From the NCBI GenBank assembly GCA_033002965.1, contig JAURVB010014795.1, positions 97,980 to 161,979 of the forward strand: a stretch of DNA of 64,000 nt. The letters run 5' to 3'. The stretch's first letter is position 1. The number at the start of each line of letters is the position of its first letter. The translations under genes and the position numbers were made by a program. Origin of the DNA: Piper betle (taxonomy: Eukaryota > Streptophyta > Magnoliopsida > Piperales > Piperaceae). This document shows positions 1 to 12,900 of the stretch, one piece after another. Under the pieces are notes generated by a model. It was not told where the DNA came from. It saw only the letters and a program-made list of their open reading frames with translations, and ran no database searches.

Positions 1-160
1 CACAAATACTTGCAAAATTGAAACTCCAGAAAGACAGTACTAATAATAATACCTGCCACATCAACACTGAAAATTCGCATAAGTGAAGAAAACAAGAATA
101 GGAAGATTAAAATTGAAGCAGCTAACAGAATTTAACAAATTGAAAATCAAAATATCACTT

Positions 161-411
161 TCAACACCAACCATATTAAGATGATTTGATACCTTAGTCA
201 CATGGAAAATTTTTGCTTCACTAATAATTTCACACAAGTTAGCAGATGGGACTGTCAATAGATAGACCAGCAACTTATCTTAAGCTTTCAACATCAGCCA
301 TATTAAGAAGATTTGATCTCTCAGTCACATGGCAAATTTAGGTGCTTCAATAATATTTCAAACAACTTAGCAGATGTCAAGAGATAAAACAGTAATTTCC
401 TTAAGACAGAG
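161..411. repeat. Tandem duplication, ~127 bp x 2
   Basis: The segments starting at 161 and 288 are diverged copies. Both contain CATATTAAG, then TTTGAT, CAGTCACATGG or TAGTCACATGG, and end in TTAGCAGATG. They differ by scattered substitutions and small indels, so the duplication is old. No coding role is seen. Confidence 0.75.
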
Positions 412-710
412 CCAAAAATTATTCTGAACCACAAGTATACTCTCAGCATTATTATATGAAGCTGAAGCACATGGTGGAAAATATAGACGGTAAAGCACAT
501 CCGAAGATAGAGAATTCAAATAGGAAAAGCAAACAAATGCAAGCTCTAAAAAATCGATATTCATCATTCTGTTTAATTTTTAGACAAGGTCACCTAAACT
601 TTCCCTTTTGTGAAAGAAATGCCAAGAATCCAGATACTTTTTGTTAATTTTATTCTTAAGTTTAAGTTTATGAAAATCACACACGTCAAGGAACATCAAT
701 TTCCAACAAG

Positions 711-989
711 AGCTTTAGAATGAAAAACTGAAGGATTTGATCAATATGCCAACATCTACTTCACCACTATGCCAACTACGAGTCCTACAGAGCTTTAGAC
801 TGAAAAACTGAAGGATTTGATCGATATGCCAACATCTACTTCACCACTATGCCAACTACGAGACCTACACAGCTTTAGACTGAAAAACTGAAGGATTTGT
901 TCAATCTGCCAACATCTACTTCACCAATATGCCTACTACGAGTCCTACAGAGCTTTAGATTGAAAAACTGAAGAATTTGATCAATCTCC
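711..989. repeat. 80-bp tandem repeat, about 3.5 copies
   Basis: Units begin with AGCTTTAGA at 711, 791, 871 and 951, exactly 80 bp apart. Each carries TGAAAAACTGAAG, CCAACATCTACTTCACCA and TACGAG. The fourth unit is cut off where a MITE-like terminus starts at 991. The copies differ by only a few bases, so the array is fairly young. Confidence 0.9.
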
Positions 990-990
990 A

Positions 991-1516
991 TAAGGGTCAG
1001 ATTGGATTGTGAAAAAGAGAGAAAATGTAAGAAAAGTGTACTTTACTCACACTTTTGCTCATTTGGTTTGCAAGAAAATGTGAGAAAAGGAATTTTTTTT
1101 CCATCATGATGGAAAATCCCTTCAAAACCATTTTCTCATAAAAAATACAAGGAAATGAGAGAAAGTGAGAATCTTCTTCTTATTCTTCCACTGGATACCC
1201 AAAGGGTGTTGGGGGCATAGATCCTAAACTAGGATATATACAATTATAATAGGCAAAATTTTAAATGGTCGGATGACCTTCCTGATGCCAACCATCCTCC
1301 TTTGTTTCTAGCCTTAAGACCGGCAATGCAGAAGCATTGGCAGAGTTTTCCACATAAATTAGAGAGTGAGAATGACACCATATAAATTTTCCTTACTTTC
1401 TAACCAAACACTTAAGAGAAAATGATAGGAAAACTGAATCTTTTATTTTATGTTCTTTTCTTTTTCTTCCTCACATCCACTTTCTTTCATTTTTTTACTA
1501 TCCAAACAGATCCTTA
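991..1516. mobile_element. MITE-like element with imperfect TIRs
   Basis: The left end TAAGGGTCAGATTGGAT and the reverse complement of the right end, TAAGGATCTGTTTGGAT, match at most positions. No coding capacity and no clear target-site duplication are visible. A separate dispersed repeat sits inside, at about 1163-1345. Confidence 0.5.
1163..1345 (-). repeat. Dispersed repeat family, copy 1
   Basis: On the opposite strand it matches the segment at about 14925-15105: the ATACCCAAAGG block, GGATCC-like and GATCCTAA blocks, and the GGCAATGCAGAAGCATTGG block. A shorter relative lies at 12205-12290. The family could not be named. Confidence 0.6.
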
Positions 1517-2749
1517 GATAAAAATACAAAAATGAGAAGCGACCTTCTCTAGAATAGAAAAACCAAGATCATAGAATATCTACCGGAAATCCATATGTAA
1601 AGAAGTTTATGCTGAAATTGCGGTATACAGCTCCTTTGAGAAAGACATTTGTGCTTCTTACACCAGACCTGTAAAAGAAGGAAATTGGGTCATTAACTCT
1701 AACAAATAGTCACTATAAGAAAGAACTACATGCAATGTGAAGAGTCTAATTGAAGCTCACATACTATCTAGCAAGTGGTACTAACATTTTAATGTTTTAT
1801 GGCAGAAGGATTTTCTGGCTTAGCTGAGCTCTTTAAACTTTATTCAATATGTACTCCACTTAAAAGGATACAAAGAGGCACTGATGGATAGAATAGGAGT
1901 CGATGGCAAAAAGAATGTCCAAAAGGAGCAATACTGTCGGCCAATCATTAGGTCAAAACATGTCTTTTGATTCAACAAGTCCACTATTTATAGGGAATCC
2001 TTGATGCTGAAATTAGTCCTTACTGAAACTAATAAAATAACCATAAATGAGCCAACTAAAAATGGGCCCAAAAATCAAAGAAAAACAATCCTTATAGAAC
2101 AAATATTCTAATAAAATTCTAATGAATATCCCAGTTCATCAAGAGCTTCCTCTCAGTGTAGACCTTTTACTATTTATAGGAATCTACAATCTTCATGAAC
2201 TTCAACACCTCATGATGCACATCTATGCTATGCTGCAGAAGTCCTCATTTACCAAGCCTCAAATCAGAAATATCACAAGCCATTGCTACTTAGTCATCTC
2301 AAGGAAACCCAAAAAGAAACAGATATTAAATTTCACTATTAACTTCCTAAGAACAAAAGCATTGCAACCAAAACTAAATATGATGCAGATAAAGCAAGTC
2401 AAAAAACGTCGTAATACTCCAACCTTCTGATTCTTGTGATCAATTGAAAACAAACAAAATTCCCCACTTCTTCAGATTATGCTTAACACATGGAAGACTT
2501 TAGTGATGACATGAGGCATAAAATTGATGAGGCCTTTCTGATAAGGCACACACTTTCACCCCTTCATCATATTAAATCTTAAAGTATGTGGAATAGAAGT
2601 TATGCAATATCTCATAACCAACAATACTACTGCAATCACTGCTGACCAAGGTTCGCCCTTTCGATTCGCAGTCTCGTCTCGGACAGTCCGAAAGGAGAGA
2701 TCTCAGAGAGAACCCGGAAATGTTGGGATCCCGTAAATGTTAATATAAA

Positions 2750-3352
2750 TAGCCATTTTGTATATAATACTAACCAATTATATTAATATTTAGTTCAAAT
2801 TAATAGTCAAATGAAAATCTTTATCCATAGAATGACAAGTAAATGATCCTTTAACTTAACTACACTACTAGGTTTTATTTATTTTCTGCAATGGTTGCAT
2901 ATCTATGTCTTATGGTTTTATTTATCACTATAATTTGTACAATTTACATTATTAAGTTAAACTAATACAATTAAGACAGAAATATTAAAAGTCAAACTTA
3001 AATATATGTAATAAACAATTTATATAAATTATTTACATAAAATTATGTATAAAAAAATTTATATCAAAAGTTCACATTAATCTTCAAATAAACTACTTAT
3101 AATAAATAATTTATACAAAAATGTTTATAACAGATATTTACAGTAGCATATGATTTTTTTAAGTACACAATAATATAAAAGTATTAATATGATGGTAAAA
3201 AACATTTTTTTTAAAAAAACCTGTTTTAATTTAAAAAATGTAACGTATTTTCATATATATAAGATATACATATAAGATAATTAATATATATATATATATA
3301 TATATAGTTAATATATTTATATATTAACTATTTAATATTTATATAAATTAAT
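2750..3352. repeat. Very AT-rich low-complexity stretch with a (TA)n tract
   Basis: Almost entirely A and T, with a (TA)n run near 3286-3306 followed by short AT palindromes. It is flanked by GC-richer patches at about 2640-2740 and 3353-3440 that share a GTCTCGGACA-type word. This could be the remains of one inserted element, but no ends were proven. Confidence 0.5.
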
Positions 3353-3997
3353 TATTGGGTAAGGAGGAAGGGGGTGAGGCGCTCCGTCTCGGACACCTCC
3401 CGAGACCATCTCGCCAAGAACTTAGTGAGATCCCGTTGGAAGGTAAACCATTCTACTTTCATTATCTTCCTCTATCTTCTTTTCCTTGCACCTTTGCTCA
3501 CATTTCCTCACTCATCCAAAGATTTGCCTTTAAGGTTCCCAAATCCATCGAATAATCAAAGAGAAGTGCTTTCAAAAGATTGAGAGAAGCATCGAGGAGA
3601 TGGATATTAAAGAGATCTTAAATATATGTGTAAAACTTAGAATTTATAGAACATTGATAAACAATTTCGGTCATAAATAACCCGCATGAGCATCTTATCC
3701 ACCAGTATACAAATTAAGTCACCAATCCATTTTGCAACATATGCCCCTTCACTCTCCAGTCAAGTGCACCCTTCCCACATCTTCTAACTTCCATTTCCCC
3801 TCTGCCAACCTTGAGCCAACTTGTAAACCCCCTCCCACATGCCCACGTCTTTTTTGGTTCTCTCCCACCTCACCACTTGAGTAGTTGACATAGTTTCATC
3901 ATCTTCCACCTTGGTCTATAAAATATGAACAAAGGACCATGAAGCCCATAAATGAAGCACCAACTGAAGAAATCACTCCAATACTACAAACTTAAAT

Positions 3998-4382
3998 GGT
4001 TGGAAGTTGGGATGCGAGCATTTGCAGTTTTTATCTTTGTTAATCTCGACAGGAATATGATATGCACATAATATATGGGTTGGCTGTAGTAGGTATAAAA
4101 GTAGATTTTGATCTTCTCTATGTCGATGTTTATCTTTTTATAAGTTAGTTATAATTATTTGTGTAGTTAGTGGAATAGTGGGAAGATAACTGTTTGTATG
4201 TATAAGTAGGTAAAACACCATTGTATTTGGGGTGAAGCAATGAAATAAAAGATTTCTATTTCTACCGTCTTCTACAGTCCTTCAATTCTCCAAGGATCCA
4301 TCTCGGTTTTTGTCTATCTTATTCCCCAATTTCGTCGTGTTTTCTCCCCTTTCATCCCGAAAGTATACGATATGAAATCAGT
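3998..4382 (+). mobile_element. Copia-like LTR remnant followed by a PBS-like site
   Basis: The left end resembles the common Copia start (TGGTTGGAAG), followed by a TATAAAAG promoter-like word, an AATAAAAG polyadenylation-like word near 4243, and an end in CA. Immediately after lies GTTCGTATCAGAAC, a mutated form of the initiator-Met primer-binding site. No internal coding region follows, so this is a truncated or solo LTR. The left border is the weaker call. Confidence 0.4.
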
Positions 4383-4538
4383 TCGTATCAGAACACTCTT
4401 TAAACCATCTCACAATACATTATATATGATTCTTGGGCCATCACAGCCAAAATCACAAGTCTTGAGGAAGTCCACAATATTTTAAACCAAAATATCCTCT
4501 TCCTTGAAGATGGTGTTAGTTATTATCTCCTATAACAG

Positions 4539-4638
4539 TTCCTGAAATTTCTTACAATGCCCTTCCCTAAGCAAGCTAGGGCACCCAATTCCTGAAATTT
4601 CTTACAATGCCCTTCCCTAAGCGAGCTAGGGCACCCAT
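4539..4638. repeat. Near-perfect 50-bp tandem duplication
   Basis: Two adjacent 50-bp copies start TTCCTGAAATTTC at 4539 and 4589 and contain CTAAGCAAGC or CTAAGCGAGC followed by TAGGGCACCCA. They differ by about one base, so the duplication is recent. Confidence 0.85.
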
Positions 4639-5099
4639 TTTGTAGCAACTGCTAGATATGAAAGGATTGTCCCACATCTAATACCCACCAAGAAAAAACC
4701 CGTATATTAGAGGGGATAGACTACAAAATTTAAACTTAATAAACTAATTTTAAAGGAATGACTTAGGCTGATGTTTACACTTAAGCCAAACAGTTACACT
4801 CGTCTGGTTTAAACATCAAACAAATTGTCATACTTTCATTGTTTAATTGGTCATCTCTAATGGGATCTTTAACTTTACACAACCTCTAAAAATGATCTCT
4901 GCCTTAAAATAGGTGTGATATGTGTAAGGATGGTCTTGAGTCTAGAGATCATTTGTTCACTTAGTGTTTTTATAGCAAACATTTTTGCTGCATTATCCTC
5001 CAAAAAAATTATACAATCCACCAAACCAACTCCATTAATGATGAGATTAGATAACCTCTTACCTTTGCTCCCATAACAACCAAGCAAATCTCCTATTAG

Positions 5100-5259
5100 G
5101 GCCTGTTTTCATTAACTAACCCATCTTTTCTAGCTGGTACAAGCATAATAAAAGTGTGAGATCGCCCAAAAATCTCACATCCTATACCTACTAGAATAAG
5201 ATTCAGTATAATCAAGCAGAGCATTCAGTCAGTCAAACAAACCAAATTCCAAACAGGCC
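5100..5259. mobile_element. Short MITE with GGCCTGTTT termini
   Basis: About 160 bp bounded by GGCCTGTTTTC and AAACAGGCC as inverted ends, a terminus common in Harbinger- or hAT-type plant MITEs. No coding content. The target-site duplication is not convincing. Confidence 0.5.
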
Positions 5260-5776
5260 TTCAAGTCAGGAAATTTGAGACCAAATTGATACCAAACCAC
5301 TCTTAAAACCAAACCACACAAAAATATATCGGTTTGGTTCAGTTTACTCAAAGCCGAAATCTACTAAGACTACATTAGAATTCATTTTTTTTATAATAAT
5401 TACAGTTATAACATATTTTAGCCATCATGTTCACATTCAAAACTATTCTAGACACATTATATTAACCATCTCAAAATAAATCACAAATAAACCAAAATAA
5501 GTTAATAATAATCAACATAAAAAATAAATATTAAGGTTTCTTTTCGTTAGTTTTAGTTCGGATTAGTTCTAAACCGAAATTTCCCACCCTTCAAAAATTT
5601 CCAAAAGAACCAAACCAAAACCAACCAAAAATTTAAAAAGCGTATCAAACCAACAATTTTCGTTAAGTTTGATTAGTTTGTCATTTTGAATTGAACTCTG
5701 TCACCCTTATGTATACTAGTGGAACTTGCGTTAACCATATTGAAGGGGTGGGACTGGGGTCATTAAACATAGTACC

Positions 5777-6166
5777 TAGGGGTGAGTATTCGGTCGAACT
5801 AAATCAAATTTAGCATCCAAAACCGAACCAAATTACTCCCAAAATTGATCCAGAACTAAAATATTTTCGTTCAGTCAATTCAGTAAACGAATAACCTAAT
5901 TATAACACTATTTTAGTGAACATAATCTCCCATACATCATACTAAACAAATAAAAAAATGTTATAATTTCATGATTAATAAATAATATAGATTTATAGTA
6001 TTTTTTGAAAAAGTTCGAATATTTCAATTCAGTTCAGTTCCAAACTGAAATATCAATATGCATTTCGGTTTGCCTTTTGGCCTACCAAAAACCAAACTGT
6101 ATTAGTTCAAAAACAAACCAAATTGAGTTTCAATTTTCGGTTTTCACTAAATTATGCTCACCCCTA
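5777..6166. mobile_element. Fold-back element, TAGGGGTGAG/CTCACCCCTA termini
   Basis: About 390 bp bounded by TAGGGGTGAG and GCTCACCCCTAA. The interior is rich in GGTTTGG/CCAAACC words on both strands, as in the widespread plant GGTTCGGTTTGG fold-back repeats. Flanks at 5720-5770 and 6330-6400 resemble each other, so it may interrupt an older repeat. Confidence 0.55.
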
Positions 6167-6932
6167 ATAGCATCAGAGCCAACTTTGGACCACATTGGAT
6201 GGTGGGTTAGACTAGACCAAACATAAGCTAGGCCTATTGGCTAATGAAAGGAATTTTGAGAATAGAATTTTTTAAGGTGGGTGAATTGTGATGTCCTTCA
6301 AATTAATCCCACATCTACCTACTATATCAAGATCCGATATATTAGTGAAACTTGGGTCAACCATTTTGAAGAGACGACTTAAGCTCATCAATTTACACAT
6401 GGGCTAAGTTGTTATAAAAAGGATCCTAAATGGCCTCAAAATGCATCAAGACTCTTTCACTTCTTCCATTATCTCCCAAGTTCAACTAGCCTCAAAAATC
6501 CTTAATTAAAAACACAAAATCATTGGCCATTGTTTTTTACTTTCAGACTTTTGGATGTAATTGCTCAAGGCTCTCTTACAACTCTTGTTTATCCTCATCT
6601 TTGAAGTAGTTGTCATCCTAGCTTCCCCTTTTGGGAAGTTTTAAATGAAATTTTACCTCATCAAAAGAAATGTTTTATAGCTTTATCGCATGGGCAAATA
6701 TAGAGCAAATAAGCCATCAAGAAAATAAACACAAGGCAAATATTCTTCTAGACATTATAGCTCCATCAAAGAATGAATCTACAGTCTTTGATTCAGATAT
6801 TTAACTATCCTAAAAATACAATTTGCTAGGAAAGGGGCACACCTAACATTTCTTCAACATTTCGAATTTACATCACCCAAAAATTTAGAGAAAGGAAATA
6901 CGTATTTAGAAAGCTTACACAGAGGATCTCAC

Positions 6933-9900
6933 CTTGATTCGCGAATAAAGAATGAGTGCCTTGAGGGCAAAAGATGCTCAGTTAAACTCCGTTCTGGTGT
7001 TGACATGATAGAATCCATTTCATCCAAATCAAATCTGATGCACGATAACTGTTTCAAGGAAAAGAAAAAACAATGCAATTATTTTGAAAATTCAACTTGC
7101 ATGGTTACTAATACCAATTTAAATAAAGGATGGGAGGGCAATGGCAATCACCGAGAAACGAGAAACTGTTTTATTTACAAATCACATTAATTGTAAAAAA
7201 TATTGCATTATGAAAATGAAAGTTGGTCCTTGCTAATTACTATTTTTGCTTTCTTGTCAGGAACTTATGGTTCAAAACAAAGTAATCTTCTTGCACTTTT
7301 AGTCAACCATTTTAACATATGCGCAAATTCCTTTTTCATTAGTAGTTTCATGATCATAATCATCATCATCCACTTTCAAGTTCAAAGGCATGTACAAGGA
7401 GGCTAATCTTATATATATGAAGTAACACACAAAAGCAAAGGAATTTCAATTATAACTCCATCAAGTTACATTTATATCCTAACCTTTTTGTTGTTGGGAT
7501 TGATTAATTGATTTGTATATTGAAAATGATGTTCTTTCATCATATAATATGGTGTTGGTTGATAATACCAGGCAAGGAGTTGAGTTGAATTTTTGTCAAG
7601 GAAACTTAATAAGCAAAACATTCTCAAATTAATTGGATTGAGAGAAACATAGAGTTATGAAAAAAAGTATTTTGAATATTTTATATGATCAAAGTGATAG
7701 GTGTTCTCGATGATAATGTTGTTCGTAAGATTAAAGTTAAATGTTGCTTATAAGATTTCAGTTATGTTCTTGCTAATTCAAGAATTCTATGGAAGTGTCA
7801 TGTTCCAATTAATTTAGAAAGGACATTTTACCAACTGTGATAAAACAAGACATGCTTTATATAGTATTGATGCTATGCCCACCAAAAAATTCAGAATGAA
7901 GAGGTCAGATAATATAAATGACAATGTGATGACAAATGTGATGTAGAAATGTGAAAGACCTATGACAGATAGTATTACTATAAGAGAGAAGTGATATATC
8001 AATTGACTAAAAAAATCATGAGAGTGATCTATGTTAATTTGGAAAAATGCAAAGTAGGCCTTGTGCCAAAAGAGAGACATGGCATGCACTTATAATATCA
8101 GAGAGGTAAAGAAACACCAAAAAGGACATCGGTCAAAGGAGTTGAACCAATGTAAGGATGCATATGATGTACGGTTCCTATGGCCCAATGACAAAAATCA
8201 GACAAAATTTAACACAATAGCACAAAGCAAGGACAAGGGCTTCATCAGTTGAACTATTCACTAACAGAAAACTTTCTAAGTCGGGATTCACCAAAATCTA
8301 AACTGTGACATTGCAATGAACATACCCAAGTTAGAACCCTTATATTATAAAACTTAACCTACAATGTACAATGGCAACACATCATAAAATATGCAGATTA
8401 AAAGAACAAAATAAAAATTTGCAAGTAATACAAAATGGTAAAAACTAAAAAAATGGTTGCATTCTTCATCATACCATAAAGAAGAAAGCAAGAAGCGAAA
8501 ATCCAGAGGAAGCTTCTGTCCACTCAGAAATTTCACACGTCTTGTAGAAACCAATAAAAGAAGCAATTTTTTGCATAATATTTGGCAATACAATCGGAAG
8601 CTGATATACATAAAGTAGCACTATGCTCACGCCAGCATATGTAAGCAGAGGCCTCCACCATCTTAGTTATAGAAAAATGAAAGAAACACAAATCAATCAA
8701 ATTATGCAAGTATGATAAGTAGAGCAACAAGAACAATAACAACGAATGGCAGTTATAATTTCTGGGATCCAAAAGTTGCATATGATAAAGGATGTCAGCA
8801 TCAAATAATTGAAATAGGGGACATGGATCATAAAATAACTTCACTCAATGGCAGACGTGTCAAAGTGCAAATCATATATCCATATATTTTTGTAACACCT
8901 CCATATCCTCTCTACCCTTCCTCTACCCTACAAAATCACATACCAAATCTCCATAACCATATCTGTGGAGTCTCCTTTTGTACAAGGATAATCCGTTGTA
9001 TACCATTTTGAAATATCTAATAATCAGTTAAAGTCAGCATTCAATCTCTTAAAGTCGTCCAACACACTCATCTCAATATTCTCATCTTGGTCCCATAGAC
9101 AACCAACATTCAACGCCATAAGCCATGGCAAGCCTTATTGTTGTTGGACAAAATATACCCCTCAAATTCAATAAAATAGTACCATCACAAAGTACACCAT
9201 AATGGACTTCCCACTTTAACCGTCCAATAGCAATCCCATAGACAAAATCTAAGCCAAGATCTGCTTGTCCCTCAACCATAAGCCCAAGATACTTAAAATA
9301 ACTCTTACGTAGAAACTTTTGATGCTGTCATTCATAAAAGGCTCCCCTCTTCTTGAATTCCCAATAAAAGTACTTTTCATATGCTACATTTTGATGTAGC
9401 TAACCTTAAAACTTTTTTCATCTTTATAAATTTCTTCCATAAACTTAACTTAATAATTTAACAATGTTAACCTAGATCATGTTTCAAATTAAAATAAGTC
9501 CTCTCTTATACAAGAAAGCCAGCCATATATCATTGCACTAATTGAATATGCCAAACAAAGAAACACTCTTTACATTTGAAATTAGAAACAACAAAGAGAA
9601 GCAGCTTAACATATTTCCACAAATGAATGTAGATCAAACACTTCTGGCACATCTTCTGCCCAAATAAGATCACATAGAAGCATGATTTGCAAGTTCTTAC
9701 ACAAGGGAAACCTTGGCTCAATGGGTGACATTTGTTGTTGTGTGACCTAGTGCCAAGGGTTCACGCCGAGGAAATAGCCTCTTGCAAAATGAAGGGTAAG
9801 GCTACATAAAATAGATCCTTTGTAAACCAACCATTACTTGGACCATCACATGCAGGAGCCTTTGCACCCAGGCTACTGTTGTTTCTTTTGAGTGCTATTA

Positions 9901-12900
9901 ATCCTAGCTACTATTTATAAAAATATCAAGGATTGTTGCATAATCTAGCATATCTTCACCAAATTCTCAGTACTAGGAAAAAAATTGTAAGCACTAAAAT
10001 GAGATGAAATATAAAGTAACAAAATTGGCAAGGGAAAGTTTTTGTCTTACCGGAAAAGTCCCAAAAAGTTGCTTGTTAATGACCAATCAACAAGGCCAAT
10101 ACAGCTACAAACAAAGAATGGTAGAGAGATCCATGAAGGATGACTAATGCCCACAACCAGCTGTACAACTGGTAGCAGAAGGCAGCAAGCAACTCGCAAA
10201 TGAGAACCTTCCTTGTGACAAATAAATAACAAAGAAATAGCAACTTAGAATTAGTAAATACATTTGGAAATTGGGAATTCAGAATAAAATCAAACACTGA
10301 ACTTATCAAGGGGAACAGTCTCAATCCCTGGGTATATTCCAGGATCCTTGCAAAACCAAGATTTAAACAATATTTTAAAAATAAAAACAGAAGATAAATG
10401 ACGGTAATGGACTATTATTTGACTAAAGATTTTGGAGAACTATTGATGGAGGTAAATCCAATCGAGAGCTGAATAATTTGAAAAGGAAATAACATAAATG
10501 AACATATAGAAGAATAAGCAGGAAAAACCTGTGTTATTCTATCATAAAAAATAAATTAAATACCTTATTTACAATGTAGTGCTAGATAGTTAAATGACTT
10601 ATTATAGAGAACCTTCATCTGGTAGAGAGTAATAAGTCAAGTCAAAACAAAGGATTAAACAAAAAAATAAATCATCAAAATTTGAAAACTTGCCTAAAAT
10701 ACCAAATATTAATTCAACCGACCAATATATCCATGACTCTGGAAACCTAGATCCTGATTTTAGTAGGACCTCAAGATTGCTTACCCTTCTTAAATCAGTT
10801 TTAGAGCTCTAAAAAGGGATCATTATGGGCTAAGTTTCTTGCGCTTTAGGGGGGAGATTGCTAAATGTCTCATATTTCAAAACTAAGGATGAATTTTCAG
10901 ACTCTTTGGCTTGATCTTCCCACTGCTCACATTTTCTCCACACCCTCACAATTTAAATATCACGATCATTTGTATCTTAATTAATATATTATATAAGAAC
11001 ATAAAATAGCATAATAAATTGTCAGCAAGTTCATTAGTTTTGGATTACAAAGGGCAATTTAATGGGTTCATTTTAACAGCTCACACATAATTATCATTAC
11101 AGGATGATTTTAGCAGATTACTAGTGTCATGGGTGTTACTTATTATAATATTATTATAGTTATCATCACAGGAATAGTTTTAGATACATGCATTAAGACA
11201 ATTATCGTTCAAGTCATCATCATTAAAAAGCTATTTTATTAGGTAACCTATGACCATCTCTAGAAGGTGAGTCCTGGACCAAAGACCAAGTTGAAACGAC
11301 GAAGCAGCCAAAGATGCAGGGTAAGGTTGCGTACAATAGACACTCTATGGTTTGACCACTTCCCTTGCACCACGCATGCAGGAGCCTTGGTGCACCAAGC
11401 TGCCCCTCTTTACTTGTGATCTTCACTTGTCATGACAGTCACAAGTTACAGGGTCATATTTGTGCTTCCCTTTGAATTCAAAAACTTATTTGTAATTAGG
11501 CTCTGTAGAATTGAGAGTGTTTTTTATTAGCCAAATCAAAGCCAAGACAGTTTAGTGCACTCTCTCCTGTTGGAAACCTATAATCTAGATTTAATCACTA
11601 CTTTCAACTCTTGCTATTGCTTCTTGTAATCTAAAACTTCATCCAAACACGGTTTCGAATTCCTTGCAGTGGCCCAAGTATATGTTCCTCTATGGATGAT
11701 TCTATACTTGCAACTTTCTTTATTAATTTCATTAAAAATTTCCCAAAGGGAAAACTAACACAAAAATAACAACAACTTCAAGGGTGAGGGAAGAACAAGA
11801 ACTCTAGGAGGGCACTTGACCAGTTACAACCAGAAGTCTGAGAGAAACAGACAATGGTCAATGATTTTATACTAGCAACTATTTTTGCAGATCTCAGGTT
11901 TTGGGAGCTCTATATTTGTTGGTAATAACCAATCACCATAGAGTACAGTGACACGCTAAGTGTCTTTTGCTTTCTCTTGACATCAAAAAGATCAAGCTCA
12001 TCAGCAACCATGCCTAAGAATTATGCTTGTAAATTATTGAAACATGCAAACAAAAAAGAACTAGTTAATAAATTACTAATCCTATTGGATATACACAATC
12101 CATTTTATTTATCATCATCATCCACTCAATCCCCAGTGATTGTATAAGTACATGGATCGTATTGCATGCTCAACTAAATTGTATATCCATACTCCAGTAA
12201 AGTTTATTTTCCATCGTTTAGGCTTTTGCATTGCTGATCTCGAATAAAAGAGGAAGCTTGATATAATAAAATCTTTTGTTAGAAATGGTTGCCCTTTCTT
12301 CTCACATGGATCCACATACAAAACTTGTTTAATTAAAAAAATGGTGAACTAAGGCAACAGCAGGTCCAGTCCACCATCCACATATTTTTAGCTTCTCCTT
12401 TTGTGTCCTTTCATAATTTCATGACAACCAATAGGAATTAGGAATGCCATTTTACCTAGTGACACAAAAGATGTATTGTATAGTGAAGCATCTACTAGTA
12501 TGGACCTTTTACAGAAGCCCAAGAGACAAACATGTGAGAAAATGACACCAGAAACTGATTTTAAAAAGGAACTGAACAAAATAAAATAATGTTGAAGGGA
12601 ATTAGTAATTAAGCATGCAGTACAGTAATGACCCACCTATATTCTCAACTGACAAAGAAAATTTTCCCCAGAAGGAACTGCCCCAAGGGACAAATCCAAA
12701 TCTTCTTCCAAATATTTCGAGGGTCGAAACAAGAGCAGCCGCTAACTGTAGAACTAAAAAATATAGCACTGATGTTGAACCCAAGGGCTGAACGCTGCAA
12801 AAATAAATTTTCATGCACATGCAAAAATTTATCCACAATGGATCCAGAACAAAATATTCAAAAGGATAGAAAAGGTTTCAAGACTAAAATATCATAGGCA

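Larger units (their letters stand above)
1..6932. other. Repeat-filled DNA after PIEZO exon 7 (intron 7, open to the left)
   Basis: No coding exon is recognisable here. The next PIEZO exon expected after exon 7 was looked for on the minus strand and not found, so this stretch is probably intron 7 and the rest of the gene lies beyond the left edge. It holds short tandem duplications, two or three MITE-like elements, a Copia-like LTR and very AT-rich DNA, listed separately. Stretches not listed (412-710, 1517-2750, 3353-3997, 4639-5099, 6167-6932) show only fragments that look like old transposon debris. Confidence 0.6.

Noticed and set aside
711..989. CRISPR-like regular spacing
   Set aside because: The whole 80-bp unit repeats with no unique spacers, and the DNA is plant nuclear.
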